A stretch of 64,000 nucleotides of DNA from Methylophilus medardicus (GCF_006363955.1 NZ_CP040948.1:2418001-2482000); one strand, 5' to 3'. Positions 45,153 through 54,741 are shown, numbered from the stretch's first letter. Notes: generated from the sequence alone by a model not told the origin. Made by a program: numbers and translations.

Positions 45153-47273
45153 TTATTCAGCCGCTGGGGTTTCTTCTCTTGCTGGCGGATCAATCAGGGC
45201 TTTCATGCTCAAACGCACTTTACCTTTGTCATCCAACTCCACGACTTTCACTTTCACAATGTCACCCTCTTTGAGGTAATCACTGACCGCTTTCACGCGC
45301 TCGTGAGCGATTTGTGAAATGTGTACCAAGCCATCTTTACCCGGCATCAAGGTCACTACCGCACCAAAGTCGAGGATTTTAACAACAGGACCTTCGTAAA
45401 TCTGGCCCACTTCAACCTCGGCTGTGATTTGTGCAATACGACGTTGTGCTTCAGCGCCTTCGTCAGCATTGGTACACGCAATTTTCACAGTACCGTCATC
45501 TTCAATGTCGATGCTGGTATTGGTCTCTTTGGTCAGTGCTTGAATGACCGCGCCGCCTTTACCAATCACGTCACGGATCTTGTCCGGATTGATCTTCATG
45601 CTAATGATGCGTGGTGCAAATTGTGACATTTCAGCATTCACGCCAGACACGGCTTGTTTCATCAGGCCTAAAATGTGTGCGCGGCCTTCTTTGGCTTGCG
45701 CCAGCGCTACTTGCATAATCTGCGCAGTAATGCCGGTGATTTTGATGTCCATTTGCAGCGCAGTCACACCTTTGTCGGTACCCGCCACTTTAAAGTCCAT
45801 GTCACCCAGGTGATCTTCATCGCCCAGAATGTCAGTCAACACAGCAACGCGGTTTCCTTCTTTGATCAGGCCCATAGCAACACCAGCCACGTGCGCAGTC
45901 AATGGCACACCTGCGTCAAGCAAGGATAAGCAGCCACCACAGACAGACGCCATCGAGCTTGAACCATTGGATTCGGTAATCTCGGACACCACACGCATGG
46001 TGTAGTCAAAGTCTTCTTTTTTAGGTAATACGGCTTTTAAAGCGCGTTTTGCCAGATTGCCGTGACCGATTTCACGACGCTTAGGTGTACCGACACGACC
46101 GGTCTCACCAGTGGCATAAGGAGGCATGTTGTAATGCAACATAAAGCGGTCTGTGTATTCGCCAGACAAGGCATCAATGATTTGCTCATCACGGCCAGTG
46201 CCCAAAGTAGCAACCACCAAAGCTTGCGTTTCACCGCGGGTGAACAAAGCAGAGCCGTGTGCGCGTGGCAACACACCAGAACGGATGGTGATTGGTCGCA
46301 CTGTGCGCGTATCACGGCCATCAATCCGGGGCTCGCCGTTCAGAATCTGGCTACGCACGGTTTTGGCTTCTAGTTTAAAGAACTCATCTTTGGTTTTGTT
46401 GGCTTCTAGCGTCGATGTTTCTTCGGTGATCAGCGTGCTCATCACGCGAGACTTGATCTCGTCCAGCTTGGCAGAACGCTCACCTTTGGATTTAATTTTA
46501 AAAGCAGCGTTAATGTCGTCAGCGGCAATCGCAGCCACTTTTTCGATCAGTGCGGTATCTGGCTCTGGCGGTGTCCAGTCCCAAGCGTCTTTACCGGCTT
46601 CTGCTGCCATCTCATTAATGGCCTTGATGACGGGTTGCATTTGCTCATGGCCAAATACCACGGCGCCCAACATCACCTCTTCAGACAACTCTTTGGCTTC
46701 AGATTCAACCATCATGACTGCAGATTCTGTCGCACCAACGACCAGATCCAGCGCAGATTCTTTCAGCAATGAAACATCCGGGTTTAATACATATTCACCA
46801 TTGATGTAACCCACTCTTGCGGCACCCAATGGGCCGTAAAATGGAATACCTGACAATGCCAGCGCAGCAGATGCACCAATCACGGCGGGGATATCGGAAT
46901 CAATTTCCGGATCTAGCGATAGCACGGTAGCCACCACTTGCACTTCGTTGTAAAACGCATCCGGGAACAGTGGGCGCAACGGGCGATCGATCAAACGCGC
47001 CGTCAAGGTTTCTTTTTCGCTAGGACGGCCTTCACGCTTGAAGAAACCGCCTGGAATGCGGCCAGCCGCATAAGTCTTTTCTTGGTAATCCACGGTTAAT
47101 GGAAAGAAGTCCTGGCCCTCTTTCACTTCACGCTTGGCAGTCACAGCTACCAACACCACGGTATCCCCGTAGCTCACCACCACTGCCGCATCAGATTGAC
47201 GTGCAATTTCACCTGTTTCCAATGTCAGGGTATGCGCACCAAACGGGATGCTTCTTTTCGTAATTTCAAACAT
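45153..47273 (-). CDS. pnp: Polynucleotide phosphorylase
   Basis: PNPase degrades RNA 3' to 5' with phosphate and is part of the degradosome. The 706-residue protein has two RNase PH-like halves, then a KH domain ([17 protein letters not shown]) and an S1 domain ([18 protein letters not shown], then [12 protein letters not shown]). The ATG at 47273 is chosen over 47294 because AAAGGA lies 5 bases upstream and the protein then begins MFEITKRS as in the family. It follows rpsO in the classical rpsO-pnp arrangement, after a rho-independent terminator and a structured leader. Confidence 0.97.
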   Translation of the reverse strand: MFEITKRSIPFGAHTLTLETGEIARQSDAAVVVSYGDTVVLVAVTAKREVKEGQDFFPLTVDYQEKTYAAGRIPGGFFKREGRPSEKETLTARLIDRPLRPLFPDAFYNEVQVVATVLSLDPEIDSDIPAVIGASAALALSGIPFYGPLGAARVGYINGEYVLNPDVSLLKESALDLVVGATESAVMMVESEAKELSEEVMLGAVVFGHEQMQPVIKAINEMAAEAGKDAWDWTPPEPDTALIEKVAAIAADDINAAFKIKSKGERSAKLDEIKSRVMSTLITEETSTLEANKTKDEFFKLEAKTVRSQILNGEPRIDGRDTRTVRPITIRSGVLPRAHGSALFTRGETQALVVATLGTGRDEQIIDALSGEYTDRFMLHYNMPPYATGETGRVGTPKRREIGHGNLAKRALKAVLPKKEDFDYTMRVVSEITESNGSSSMASVCGGCLSLLDAGVPLTAHVAGVAMGLIKEGNRVAVLTDILGDEDHLGDMDFKVAGTDKGVTALQMDIKITGITAQIMQVALAQAKEGRAHILGLMKQAVSGVNAEMSQFAPRIISMKINPDKIRDVIGKGGAVIQALTKETNTSIDIEDDGTVKIACTNADEGAEAQRRIAQITAEVEVGQIYEGPVVKILDFGAVVTLMPGKDGLVHISQIAHERVKAVSDYLKEGDIVKVKVVELDDKGKVRLSMKALIDPPAREETPAAE

Positions 47274-47567
47274 ATTTTTCCTTTTCTCTACCATGGCTAT
47301 TCACTACCTAATAGCCAATCTCAATAATGAAAACACGGTCTTCAATCGCTGTCATTCAGCGAGATCTCGCTCAATTAGCAACTAGCGCGTGTTTCCCGAT
47401 GTGTGGTGACTTCCATCAACACGCTGCAGTATTCACTACTAGCAACGCACTCACAGAAGCCACCCCATTTTGGTGATTTTTAAAGCAAAAAAGCCGAGGC
47501 AATCACCATGCCATCGGCTTTTATTTCGTTAAAAGTGAACAGTGTTAAGTGTCACACTTTAACCAAA
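47274..47567 (-). other. Leader of pnp with hairpins
   Basis: About 290 bases between rpsO and pnp without a gene. Besides the rpsO terminator it has a perfect 14-base palindrome AGCGAGATCTCGCT (47358-47371) and a hairpin GGCTATT/AATAGCC (47295-47316) just ahead of the ribosome-binding site. In Escherichia coli the pnp leader is cut by RNase III and bound by PNPase for autoregulation; these structures are the natural candidates for the same function here. Confidence 0.55.
47487..47523 (-). terminator. rpsO terminator
   Basis: On the minus strand AAAAGCCGA (47522-47514) and TCGGCTTTT (47497-47489) pair, extended by TGGC/GCC with a one-base bulge, and end in a T run (47492-47487). Some transcripts probably read through into pnp, as is known for this gene pair. 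Confidence 0.8.
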
Positions 47568-47837
47568 TTATTTACGCAAGTTCAAGCGCTCGATCAGCGT
47601 TTGATAGCGGCTCACATCTTTACCTTTGAGGTAGTCAAGCAAGCTACGACGCTGACTGACCAATGCCAACAGACCGCGACGTGAGTGGTTGTCTTTTTTG
47701 TTGGATTTGAAATGCTCTGTCAAGTAAGCGATGCGGTTAGTCAACAAAGCCACTTGCACTTCTGGGCTAGCCGTATCATTCGGTGTGCGTTGATATTCTT
47801 TAATGATTTTTGCGGATTGTTCTGCGGTAACAGCCAT
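47568..47837 (-). CDS. rpsO: 30S ribosomal protein S15
   Basis: S15 binds 16S rRNA early in small-subunit assembly. The 89-residue protein is standard in length and sequence: [20 protein letters not shown], then [20 protein letters not shown], then [11 protein letters not shown] at the end. AAAGGA precedes the ATG. A promoter-like TATAAT (47932-47927) lies about 90 bases upstream. Confidence 0.98.
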   Translation of the reverse strand: MAVTAEQSAKIIKEYQRTPNDTASPEVQVALLTNRIAYLTEHFKSNKKDNHSRRGLLALVSQRRSLLDYLKGKDVSRYQTLIERLNLRK

Positions 47838-48004
47838 CTTTTTTCCTTTGAGTTAGCGTCAATGTCGCGGCAGCCAAGCAACCCATTTGCCCTACCACAC
47901 CGACATTCAATTTACACGAACCGCGCATTATAGCGACAAGCCCCTGCCTTGCATAGCCTTTTGCACCAATAAGCGTCTGTTTTTATGAATTAATTTAGGC
48001 TGGC

Positions 48005-48895
48005 CTATAAAAAATCATCATAAAAATCCGTCTGCGCAGGCACCGCCCCGCGAACGCCGCAAATAGATGCGGCAAACCAAGCAGCGCGCGTTAACATCGT
48101 TTGCCTAGACCAACCCGCCAGCAATCCACGGATGACGACGGCCGTGTAAGCATCCCCGGCCCCGACGCTATCCACAAACGGTGCTTGCAGCGACATGGGG
48201 GGCGCCCGAAAGCCATTACCGTAGGCGTCGATCCAAAAACTGCCCTGCTCGCCGCAGGTGACAAACATTTCACTCAATCCAAACGCCATCAGCAAGTGAC
48301 GCGCAGATTCATTGATGTCCGGCGACACGGGCAAGCCCAATAACGCACATACTTGCGGCAGTTCTTCATGATTAATTTTAAGAATATCGGCCGCATGTAA
48401 CACCAGGCGCAAACTGTCAGCGTCATACCATGGCGCCCGCAAATTGATGTCGCAAAATACAGTGGCGGTGGTCATCTTCAACCACTGCTCAGCCAAAGAT
48501 TGCATCGGCGCATGTCGCAATGCCAACGAGCCGATATAGACCAATCGCGGCGCAGACTGCTGCGTCAGCGCCTCCACCGGCGGCCACTGCAACGCGTCAT
48601 AGGCTTGCTGGTCAAGAATCTCAAACCGATGGCCTTTGTCCTCAAAATGCACCATCACTTGTCCAGTCGGCAAATGCGCCACCTGCTGAATTCCTGCCGT
48701 CGACAAACCGCTCGCCTGCATTTCATCCACAATCCGCGTGCCTAGCGCATCTTCACCCACCGCCGACAGCAAATGGACCTCTAAGCCAAACGCATGACAG
48801 TGCCTAGCGACATTATACGGCGCACCCCCGATGATGGTTTTCTCAGGAAACACATCCCCAAGCACTTCGCCTAAAATCATGATGGCATCCGACAT
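48005..48895 (-). CDS. PfkB-family sugar kinase
   Basis: A 296-residue ribokinase/PfkB-type kinase. IGGAPYNVARH near the N-terminus binds sugar, and DSVGAGDAYTAVVIRG carries the catalytic Asp and anion hole. It phosphorylates a sugar with ATP; the opening ILGEVLGDVFPEKTIIGGAP resembles fructokinase-like enzymes, but the substrate is not certain. The start at 48895 has AAAGGA 8 bases upstream; an ATG nine bases earlier (48904) would overlap that site. It lies between rpsO and tRNA-Phe as a single gene. Confidence 0.85.
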   Translation of the reverse strand: MSDAIMILGEVLGDVFPEKTIIGGAPYNVARHCHAFGLEVHLLSAVGEDALGTRIVDEMQASGLSTAGIQQVAHLPTGQVMVHFEDKGHRFEILDQQAYDALQWPPVEALTQQSAPRLVYIGSLALRHAPMQSLAEQWLKMTTATVFCDINLRAPWYDADSLRLVLHAADILKINHEELPQVCALLGLPVSPDINESARHLLMAFGLSEMFVTCGEQGSFWIDAYGNGFRAPPMSLQAPFVDSVGAGDAYTAVVIRGLLAGWSRQTMLTRAAWFAASICGVRGAVPAQTDFYDDFL

Positions 48896-49050
48896 CCGCT
48901 GCATCCTTTCTCCGCGTTTTACGACTGTTATTGATTATCTTATCTTAGTGACTCGCATTAAAACAGATTGTTTCAACCCAGCAACGAGCGCATCGTTTAT
49001 CTGCATAGAATGGCGCACAAGACGCAAACTTGGATTTTTTTTATCTTTTG

Positions 49051-49079
49051 TGTGCATTTTTGGCGTTCTTTGCTATAAT
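49051..49079 (+). promoter_or_regulatory. tRNA-Phe promoter
   Basis: TATAAT (49074-49079) with TG one base before it (extended -10) and a weak -35 TGTGCA (49051-49056) at 17 bases. The discriminator is GCGCG, as in stringently controlled promoters. The 13-mer GCTATAATGCGCG here is repeated exactly ahead of rpsO on the other strand. Confidence 0.7.
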
Positions 49080-49117
49080 GCGCGTCTTGCGATTCGGGAC
49101 ATGCCCAAATTGCTGTT

Positions 49118-49193
49118 GGCCAGATAGCTCAGTCGGTAGAGCAGAGGATTGAAAATCCTCGTGTCGGCAGTTCGATTCTGCCTCTGGCCACCA
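49118..49193 (+). tRNA. tRNA-Phe (anticodon GAA)
   Basis: A 76-base cloverleaf. The acceptor stem GGCCAGA (49118-49124) pairs with TCTGGCC (49183-49189), with discriminator A and an encoded CCA (49191-49193). The D-loop is AGCTCAGTCGGTAGAGC, the anticodon loop TTGAAAA gives GAA, and the T arm is GGCAGTTCGATTCTGCC. It precedes the rhodanese gene by about 45 bases. Confidence 0.98.
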
Positions 49194-49239
49194 CTTCCTT
49201 ACCTGCCTCTCGGCGCACTTCTTTTTTCTGGGTTTGTTG

Positions 49240-49557
49240 ATGTCATTAAAACACTTAACACCGGACGAACTACACTCACAACTGAATGACCCTGCATTGT
49301 TGCTGGTGGATATCCGCAACGATCATGAATTGGTATCAGGCATTTTACCTGGCGCCATTCACGTGCCGTTGGGCCAACTGACTGCAGTGTTTGACCAATT
49401 CCCCCCACACAAGAAAATTGTGTTTTATTGCCGTAGTGGCGTACGCTCAATCTCCGCGGGCGAATTTGCCTTAGCACAGGGCAGTGCAGATGTTTCACAT
49501 CTGGCTGGGGGAATATTAGCTTGGGCCGGCGCCGGCCTGCCCATTCAAGCCGCTTGA
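49240..49557 (+). CDS. Rhodanese-domain sulfurtransferase
   Basis: A 105-residue single rhodanese domain. The active-site loop is CRSGVR (Cys in FYCRSGVRS), the usual thiosulfate or persulfide loop, after the family segments LLVDIRNDHELVSGILPGA and HLAGGILAWAGAGLP. ATG at 49240 is used; a TTG six bases upstream is less likely. The tusA-like gene follows 20 bases later, which suggests persulfide hand-over between the two in the cytoplasm. Confidence 0.93.
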   Translation: MSLKHLTPDELHSQLNDPALLLVDIRNDHELVSGILPGAIHVPLGQLTAVFDQFPPHKKIVFYCRSGVRSISAGEFALAQGSADVSHLAGGILAWAGAGLPIQAA

Positions 49558-49577
49558 TCTCAACGCTGGGAACGCTT

Positions 49578-49811
49578 ATGTCATTTGATAAAGAAGTTGA
49601 CGCCCGAAATCTAAACTGCCCTTTACCCATTTTACGCTGTAAAAAAGCACTGAATGAGTTAGCGGCTGAACAGGTTCTGAAAATTATGGCGACCGACCCC
49701 GGCTCAAAAAAAGATTTTGATGCCTTTTGTCGTCAAACGGGTCACAGCCTGTTAGAGATGCAAGAAACTGAAGGTGTATTCACTTTCTGGATCCGCAAGC
49801 GCAGCCAATAA
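49578..49811 (+). CDS. TusA-family sulfur carrier
   Basis: A 77-residue SirA/TusA-like protein with the essential Cys-Pro motif (NCPLPILRCKKAL), which carries a persulfide. TusA proteins feed sulfur into tRNA thiolation or into sulfur oxidation and molybdopterin pathways. The partner is probably the rhodanese immediately upstream. The start at 49578 lies inside the longer frame from 49521, which overlaps the rhodanese gene and is not used. Confidence 0.93.
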   Translation: MSFDKEVDARNLNCPLPILRCKKALNELAAEQVLKIMATDPGSKKDFDAFCRQTGHSLLEMQETEGVFTFWIRKRSQ

Positions 49812-49952
49812 CCGCCCCACCACCCAATCACTTCCCGACACCTTAATCTGCGCAAAAAAAGGCTTCCGAAGTAGCCGTGTGAGATCACTGCGTGAACCAA
49901 CTGGCATGCGTGCAAAACTCAAATCAAACGCCACACCGTGTTCGAGATGAAT

Positions 49953-49984
49953 AAAAAACCCGCCAGATGCTGCCTGGCGGGTTT
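49953..49984 (-). terminator. Terminator of the beta-propeller lipoprotein gene
   Basis: On the minus strand AAACCCGCCAG (49984-49974) and CTGGCGGGTTT (49966-49956) form a stem of 11 bp with a 7-base loop, and a T run continues to 49953. Confidence 0.88.
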
Positions 49985-50001
49985 GTTGTGCCGTTAAAGA
50001 A

Positions 50002-51132
50002 TTACTTAGCGCGCTCTAAGCTCCCCATTGCTTTCGGGAAAGTCACCACACCCCAAGGCATGTTTTTGACCTCTACCTGTTTCGTCACTTCGAGTTTATC
50101 TGCGTCAATCACAAACACTGCGTCGGACTTACCACATGCCAACAAAATATTTTTGTTATCTGGGGTAAAGCTGAAATGCCAGCAACGATTGCCAGTCGGC
50201 ACTTCTTTCAGCTTTTCAAACGTCTTGGCATCAAACACTTGCAGCAGTTTAGCTTTATTGGTTGCGACAAAAATGCGCTCGCCTTTGCTGTCATACGCGA
50301 TTCCGTAAGGGGTTTCTGCCGTATCTACCGTGCGTACCACATTAAAGTCTTTATCCATCACCATAAATTTGTTACCAAACTCTAGCGTTGCTAAGTAGGT
50401 ATTGCCATCCGGGGATACTTTAATACCGCGAGGACGATCGCCATATTCATGCGTGGCAATGGTTTTTACTAACGCGCCGGTCTCTATGTTGTGCACAGTG
50501 ACGGTGTTATCGGCCTCATTGGTAATCACCAGTTGTGTACCGTCCGCAGAAAACTCCAGCCCTTCGGTTTCTGGGCCACCGGTGATTTCGCGGATTTTCT
50601 CGCCTTTAGTCAAATCGACAACCGCAATTTTGGCTGGGATTTTTTCATCGTCATCGTCATCCTCCTCTTCGTGCTTTTCACCCGGTTTAGGCGGCGGACC
50701 GGCTTTGGCGCTCGGCTCAGACGAAACAAAAGCAAAGTTGCCGTTGATGCGCACAAACTCAGGATTTTTACCAACCTCGATTTGTTTAACGACTTCACCG
50801 GTGGCGGTGTCGATCACTGAGATACTGCCGTTTTCACGGGTTGCTACCACTAGTTGCTTACCATCATCGCTGACAGCCAAGCCTCGCGGCCCTTGTGCCT
50901 TGACGTCGATTTGCTTGGTCACTTCCATCGTCGCCAAATCAATCACGTTTACCCCTGCATCTTGCGTGGACACATAAGCAACTGCGCCGCCAGCAGCACT
51001 TTCGCTGACCGGGGCAAGCGCCTCGGTGGCTGGTTCTTCTTGTTTATTACAGGCAGTCACACTCGCCACCAATGCCAGCAGTAACAAGCTTGTGCGCGTA
51101 CGACGCGCGAACGATGATTTCAACATTTGCAT
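50002..51132 (-). CDS. YVTN beta-propeller lipoprotein
   Basis: A 376-residue exported lipoprotein (lipobox VTAC, Cys28) with seven-bladed YVTN-type propeller repeats such as NVIDLATMEVTKQI, SVIDTATGEVVKQIEVG and FVIDADKLEVTKQVEVK. It resembles the beta-propeller proteins that accompany PQQ-dependent alcohol catabolism. An acidic insert (His154, Glu155-157, Asp158-162) interrupts blade 2/3 and could bind a metal. No PQQ dehydrogenase is in this window. A Fur-like palindrome lies upstream (51167-51189), so it may respond to iron. It ends in a clear terminator. Confidence 0.8.
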   Translation of the reverse strand: MQMLKSSFARRTRTSLLLLALVASVTACNKQEEPATEALAPVSESAAGGAVAYVSTQDAGVNVIDLATMEVTKQIDVKAQGPRGLAVSDDGKQLVVATRENGSISVIDTATGEVVKQIEVGKNPEFVRINGNFAFVSSEPSAKAGPPPKPGEKHEEEDDDDDEKIPAKIAVVDLTKGEKIREITGGPETEGLEFSADGTQLVITNEADNTVTVHNIETGALVKTIATHEYGDRPRGIKVSPDGNTYLATLEFGNKFMVMDKDFNVVRTVDTAETPYGIAYDSKGERIFVATNKAKLLQVFDAKTFEKLKEVPTGNRCWHFSFTPDNKNILLACGKSDAVFVIDADKLEVTKQVEVKNMPWGVVTFPKAMGSLERAK

Positions 51133-51166
51133 TTATCTCCTGATTTTTTTATTAAAGCTTACGATC

Positions 51167-51189
51167 CCAGCAAGAATCATTCTCGCTGG
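51167..51189. promoter_or_regulatory. Fur-like palindrome upstream of the beta-propeller gene
   Basis: CCAGCAAGAAT (51167-51177) and ATTCTCGCTGG (51179-51189) are 11-base arms around one C, with a single mismatch. The central AGAATCATTCTC resembles Fur 7-1-7 sites. It lies 35 bases upstream of the lipoprotein start codon on the minus strand. Confidence 0.5.
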
Positions 51190-51273
51190 CAAATCGTTGC
51201 CCAGATTGACTTTGCACCCCACCGCAGTGAATATCGGCTCAAAGAAACCACCAACCTGGCTACATACAACCAA

Positions 51274-52785
51274 CTACCCTAAAAACAATTGATAAGCCGG
51301 ATTTTGACTTTCATCCCAGTAGGGATAGCCCAGCTGCTGCAGAAACCGCGCAAACGCAGCCTTATCTTCTGGCGGCACTTGCATGCCCACTAGCACACGC
51401 CCAAAATCGGCGCCATGGTTACGATAATGAAACAGACTGATGTTCCAATTGTGACCCATAGACTCGAGAAAGTTCATTAACGCGCCCGGCTTCTCCGGAA
51501 ACTCAAAGCGATACACCACCTCATTTTGCGCCAATGGCGCATGGCCGCCGACCAGATGACGCAAATGTAATTTAGCCATTTCATTATCGCTCAGATTTAA
51601 TGTTGGCAACCCTGCTGCTGCCAGCGTGCCTGCAATCTCAGCGGCTTCTGCCGGGTTTTGCACAGCAAGGCCAACAAAAATATGCGCCTGCTTCACCTCT
51701 GCATAACGATAATTAAACTCAGTGATGTTGCGACTGCCCAACTGGCGACAAAACGCTTTGAAAGCGCCGGGCGTTTCAGGAATCGTCACGGCAAATACAG
51801 CCTCACGGTGCTCGCCTAATTCTGCACGTTCAGCAATAAACCTTAAGCGGTCAAAATTCATATTAGCGCCTGAGGCAATCGCAATCAGGGTTTTGCCTTG
51901 CACCGGGTGCGTTTCACTGTAGACCTTTAAACCTGCCAATGCCAACGCGCCGGCAGGTTCTAGAATGCTGCGCGTATCCTCGAAGCCATCTTTGATGGCT
52001 GCACATATCTCATCGTTGTCGACCACAATCATTTCATCGACAAATTGCTGCGCCAGCGCAAAAGTATGTTCGCCGACCTGCTTCACCGCGGCCCCATCTG
52101 CGAACAATCCAACCTGCTCAAGCAAAACTCGATGGCCTTGCTTAAGGGATTCAGTCATGGCCTCTGCATCTTGGGCTTCAACGCCAATCACCTTGATCTC
52201 CGGACGGACCGCTTTGATGTATGCCGCAATCCCTGCCAACAAGCCACCACCACCAACACAGCAAAAAATCGCCTCGATCGGTTCAGGATGGTCTTGCAGG
52301 ATTTCTAAGGCAATGGTGCCCTGACCAGCAATCACATCGGGATCATCATAAGGGTGTACAAAGGTCAGACCCTCGGTTTTTTCGATGGTTAGCGCATGCG
52401 CATAAGCATCTGAATAGCTGTCGCCAAACAACACGACCTCTGCACCGCGGGTACGCACCGCATTCACCTTGATCGCCGGGGTGGTCGTCGGCATGACGAT
52501 CACGGCACGGCAACCTAATTTTTGAGCACTGAGTGCAACGCCTTGGGCATGGTTACCAGCGCTCGCGCAAATTACCCCCCGCGCCAGCGCATCCGGCGCT
52601 AAATTTGCCATTTTGTTGTAGGCGCCACGCAACTTAAATGAAAATACTGGCTGCATGTCCTCACGCTTTAATAACACGTGGTTTTTGATACGCGCGGATA
52701 GGTTGGGCAGCGCGTCCAGCGGCGTGTGTCGGGCGACGGCATACACTTGAGAATGTTCGATTTTTTCGCGGTAATTGATGGTCAT
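51274..52785 (-). CDS. ilvA: L-threonine dehydratase, biosynthetic
   Basis: IlvA deaminates threonine to 2-oxobutanoate, the first step of isoleucine synthesis. In the 503-residue protein, Lys51 in VFSFKLRGAYNKM binds PLP, CCVGGGGLLAG is the Gly-rich phosphate site, and the C-terminal part (about 325-503) has two ACT-like regulatory domains that bind isoleucine and valine. The biosynthetic, feedback-inhibited form is therefore expected. It may be co-transcribed with the beta-propeller gene, although 140 bases and a palindrome lie between. Confidence 0.96.
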   Translation of the reverse strand: MTINYREKIEHSQVYAVARHTPLDALPNLSARIKNHVLLKREDMQPVFSFKLRGAYNKMANLAPDALARGVICASAGNHAQGVALSAQKLGCRAVIVMPTTTPAIKVNAVRTRGAEVVLFGDSYSDAYAHALTIEKTEGLTFVHPYDDPDVIAGQGTIALEILQDHPEPIEAIFCCVGGGGLLAGIAAYIKAVRPEIKVIGVEAQDAEAMTESLKQGHRVLLEQVGLFADGAAVKQVGEHTFALAQQFVDEMIVVDNDEICAAIKDGFEDTRSILEPAGALALAGLKVYSETHPVQGKTLIAIASGANMNFDRLRFIAERAELGEHREAVFAVTIPETPGAFKAFCRQLGSRNITEFNYRYAEVKQAHIFVGLAVQNPAEAAEIAGTLAAAGLPTLNLSDNEMAKLHLRHLVGGHAPLAQNEVVYRFEFPEKPGALMNFLESMGHNWNISLFHYRNHGADFGRVLVGMQVPPEDKAAFARFLQQLGYPYWDESQNPAYQLFLG

Positions 52786-52874
52786 GAAGGGCGTTAAGAT
52801 TTTAAAACCGCAGGGTTGCAGTGTATGATAGAGAATTGTTTGTATTATAAAGAATTAATCAAGGATTGAAGCAC

Positions 52875-53543
52875 ATGGCAATGGATAAAGCACAACAAGA
52901 TGCACTGAAACTCGAAGTCGCAAAAGCCGCAGTCACTTATGTAAAAGATGGCATTATTGGCGTTGGCACTGGCTCGACCGCTAACTTTTTTATTGACGAA
53001 CTTGCCAAAGTTAAACACAAAATTACGGGCGCTGTCGCCAGCTCAGAAGCCACTGCGCAACGTTTGCGCAACCATGGCATCGAAGTGTTTGATTTAAACA
53101 GCGTAGATAGCCTAGATATTTATGTAGACGGCGCTGATGAGATCACCGAACACATGCATATGCTTAAAGGCGGCGGCGGCGCGTTGACCCGTGAAAAAAT
53201 CGTGGCGGCCGTGGCTAAATCATTTATCTGCATCTGTGACGAAAGCAAATTTGTGCCCGTATTAGGCAAGTTTCCATTGCCGGTAGAAGTGTTACCCATG
53301 GCACGCAGCCACGTTGCGCGTGAACTGATGAAGTTAGGCGGTCAACCACAGTTACGCGACTTCACCACCGACAATGGCAATTTGATTCTGGACGTACACG
53401 GTTTGACCATCAGTGACCCCATCGCACTTGAAACCAAAATCAACCAAATCGTTGGCGTAGTCACCAATGGTCTGTTTGCAGTGCGCCCGGCGAACGTCTT
53501 GTTGTTGGCGACACCCAACGGCGTCAAAACATTGACGAAGTAA
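52875..53543 (+). CDS. rpiA: Ribose-5-phosphate isomerase A
   Basis: RpiA interconverts ribose 5-phosphate and ribulose 5-phosphate, a step needed to regenerate the formaldehyde acceptor in the ribulose monophosphate cycle. The 222-residue protein has [15 protein letters not shown] (phosphate loop), YVDGADEI with the catalytic acids, and [16 protein letters not shown] 52875 was chosen: AAGGA lies 9 bases upstream, and the longer TTG start at 52866 would be too close. It is followed by phoU after about 70 bases. Confidence 0.96.
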   Translation: MAMDKAQQDALKLEVAKAAVTYVKDGIIGVGTGSTANFFIDELAKVKHKITGAVASSEATAQRLRNHGIEVFDLNSVDSLDIYVDGADEITEHMHMLKGGGGALTREKIVAAVAKSFICICDESKFVPVLGKFPLPVEVLPMARSHVARELMKLGGQPQLRDFTTDNGNLILDVHGLTISDPIALETKINQIVGVVTNGLFAVRPANVLLLATPNGVKTLTK

Positions 53544-53615
53544 TTGCCAAATCATCATGAACTTGTCATATTGCGCTGGTAACCTGCACCGGCACAATTA
53601 TTAGGAAAATTCGTC

Positions 53616-54320
53616 ATGCAATTTGAACATACCTCTAAACAATACGATGTTGAACTGGAATCGGTACGCGCCAAGGTTCTGGAAATGGGGGGGCTGGTTG
53701 AGCAGCAGATTGTCAATGCGCTAGAGGCACTGACCAGCGCTGACGTCAACTTGGCAAAAGATGTCATGGAGCGTGACACCCGCGTGAATGCGCTGGAAGT
53801 GCAAGTCGATGAGGATTGCAGCCATATTATTGCCCGTCGGCAACCTGCGGCGCGCGATTTACGCATGATCATGATGATGGTCAAAACCATCACCGACCTA
53901 GAGCGGATTGGCGATGAGGCGACTAAAATTGCCCGCACTGCGCAGCGTATCTATGAACAAGACCGCATGTACAAACCGCGTTTTAATGAGATCAAAAGCA
54001 TGGTGGCGATTGTGCGTGAAATGCTACGCACTTCACTCGATTCGTTTGCACGCCTCGATGTCAGTCAAACGGTCGAAGTCGCTAAACAAGACGAGCAAGT
54101 GGATGAGCAATTCCGCGCAGCCATGCGTCAGCTGATTACCTTTATGCTAGAAGACCCACGCACCATCTCCATGTCATTAGAGGTGCTGTTTGTGGCCAAG
54201 GCGGTGGAACGCATTGGTGACCACGCCAAAAATATTTCTGAGTATGTCGTCTACATGGTCAAAGGCAAAGATGTGCGCCACACCAGCCTCGAAGACATCG
54301 AGCGTGAAACGCAATCTTAA
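53616..54320 (+). CDS. phoU: Phosphate signalling protein PhoU
   Basis: PhoU restrains the Pst transporter and the PhoR kinase in phosphate signalling. The 234-residue protein has two copies of the three-helix PhoU repeat, with the metal-binding acidic motifs readable as ITDLERIGDEA and AVERIGDHAKNI. No pst or phoBR gene is nearby in this window; phoU stands alone after rpiA and ends in a bidirectional terminator. Confidence 0.95.
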   Translation: MQFEHTSKQYDVELESVRAKVLEMGGLVEQQIVNALEALTSADVNLAKDVMERDTRVNALEVQVDEDCSHIIARRQPAARDLRMIMMMVKTITDLERIGDEATKIARTAQRIYEQDRMYKPRFNEIKSMVAIVREMLRTSLDSFARLDVSQTVEVAKQDEQVDEQFRAAMRQLITFMLEDPRTISMSLEVLFVAKAVERIGDHAKNISEYVVYMVKGKDVRHTSLEDIERETQS

Positions 54321-54335
54321 ACTGCAGCAGCAAAT

Positions 54336-54363
54336 AAAAAAGCACTCTCAGGAGTGCTTTTTT
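54336..54363. terminator. Bidirectional terminator phoU / yggX
   Basis: AGCACTC (54341-54347) and GAGTGCT (54352-54358) form a 7-bp stem with flanking A (54336-54340) and T (54359-54363) runs, between convergent phoU and yggX. Confidence 0.88.
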
Positions 54364-54391
54364 AATCGCGAAATACAAACGCTACAACAGC

Positions 54392-54664
54392 TTACGCACT
54401 CGGCGGCACGTAACCACTGGCCACATCTGCACCATCGCCAAAAAAGTATTTTTCAGTTTGTTCAGACAAATATTTTCTCGCGCTTGGGTCTGCCAGACTC
54501 AGGCGGTTTTCGTTTACCAGCATGGTTTGCTGCTTTAACCAGCCCGCCCAGGCCTCTTTAGACACTTGCATAAAAATTTTTTTGCCCAACTCACCGGGAT
54601 AAGGCGGAAAATCCATGCCCTCGAGTTCTTTGCCCAGTTTCACACATTGCACCATTCTTGCCAT
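54392..54664 (-). CDS. yggX: Fe(2+)-trafficking / oxidative-damage protein YggX
   Basis: A 90-residue YggX protein that protects iron-sulfur clusters from oxidants and is thought to carry Fe2+. [15 protein letters not shown] with its single Cys, [12 protein letters not shown] and [20 protein letters not shown] match the family closely. It is convergent with phoU and divergent from dgkA, with 77 bases to the latter. Confidence 0.95.
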   Translation of the reverse strand: MARMVQCVKLGKELEGMDFPPYPGELGKKIFMQVSKEAWAGWLKQQTMLVNENRLSLADPSARKYLSEQTEKYFFGDGADVASGYVPPSA

Positions 54665-54741
54665 GTTCGATCCTCACTATACTGCTAAAAACGTTATGAT
54701 AGCGCATGTTAAAATTTGATGTCGCTTTTTAGAGATAATCC

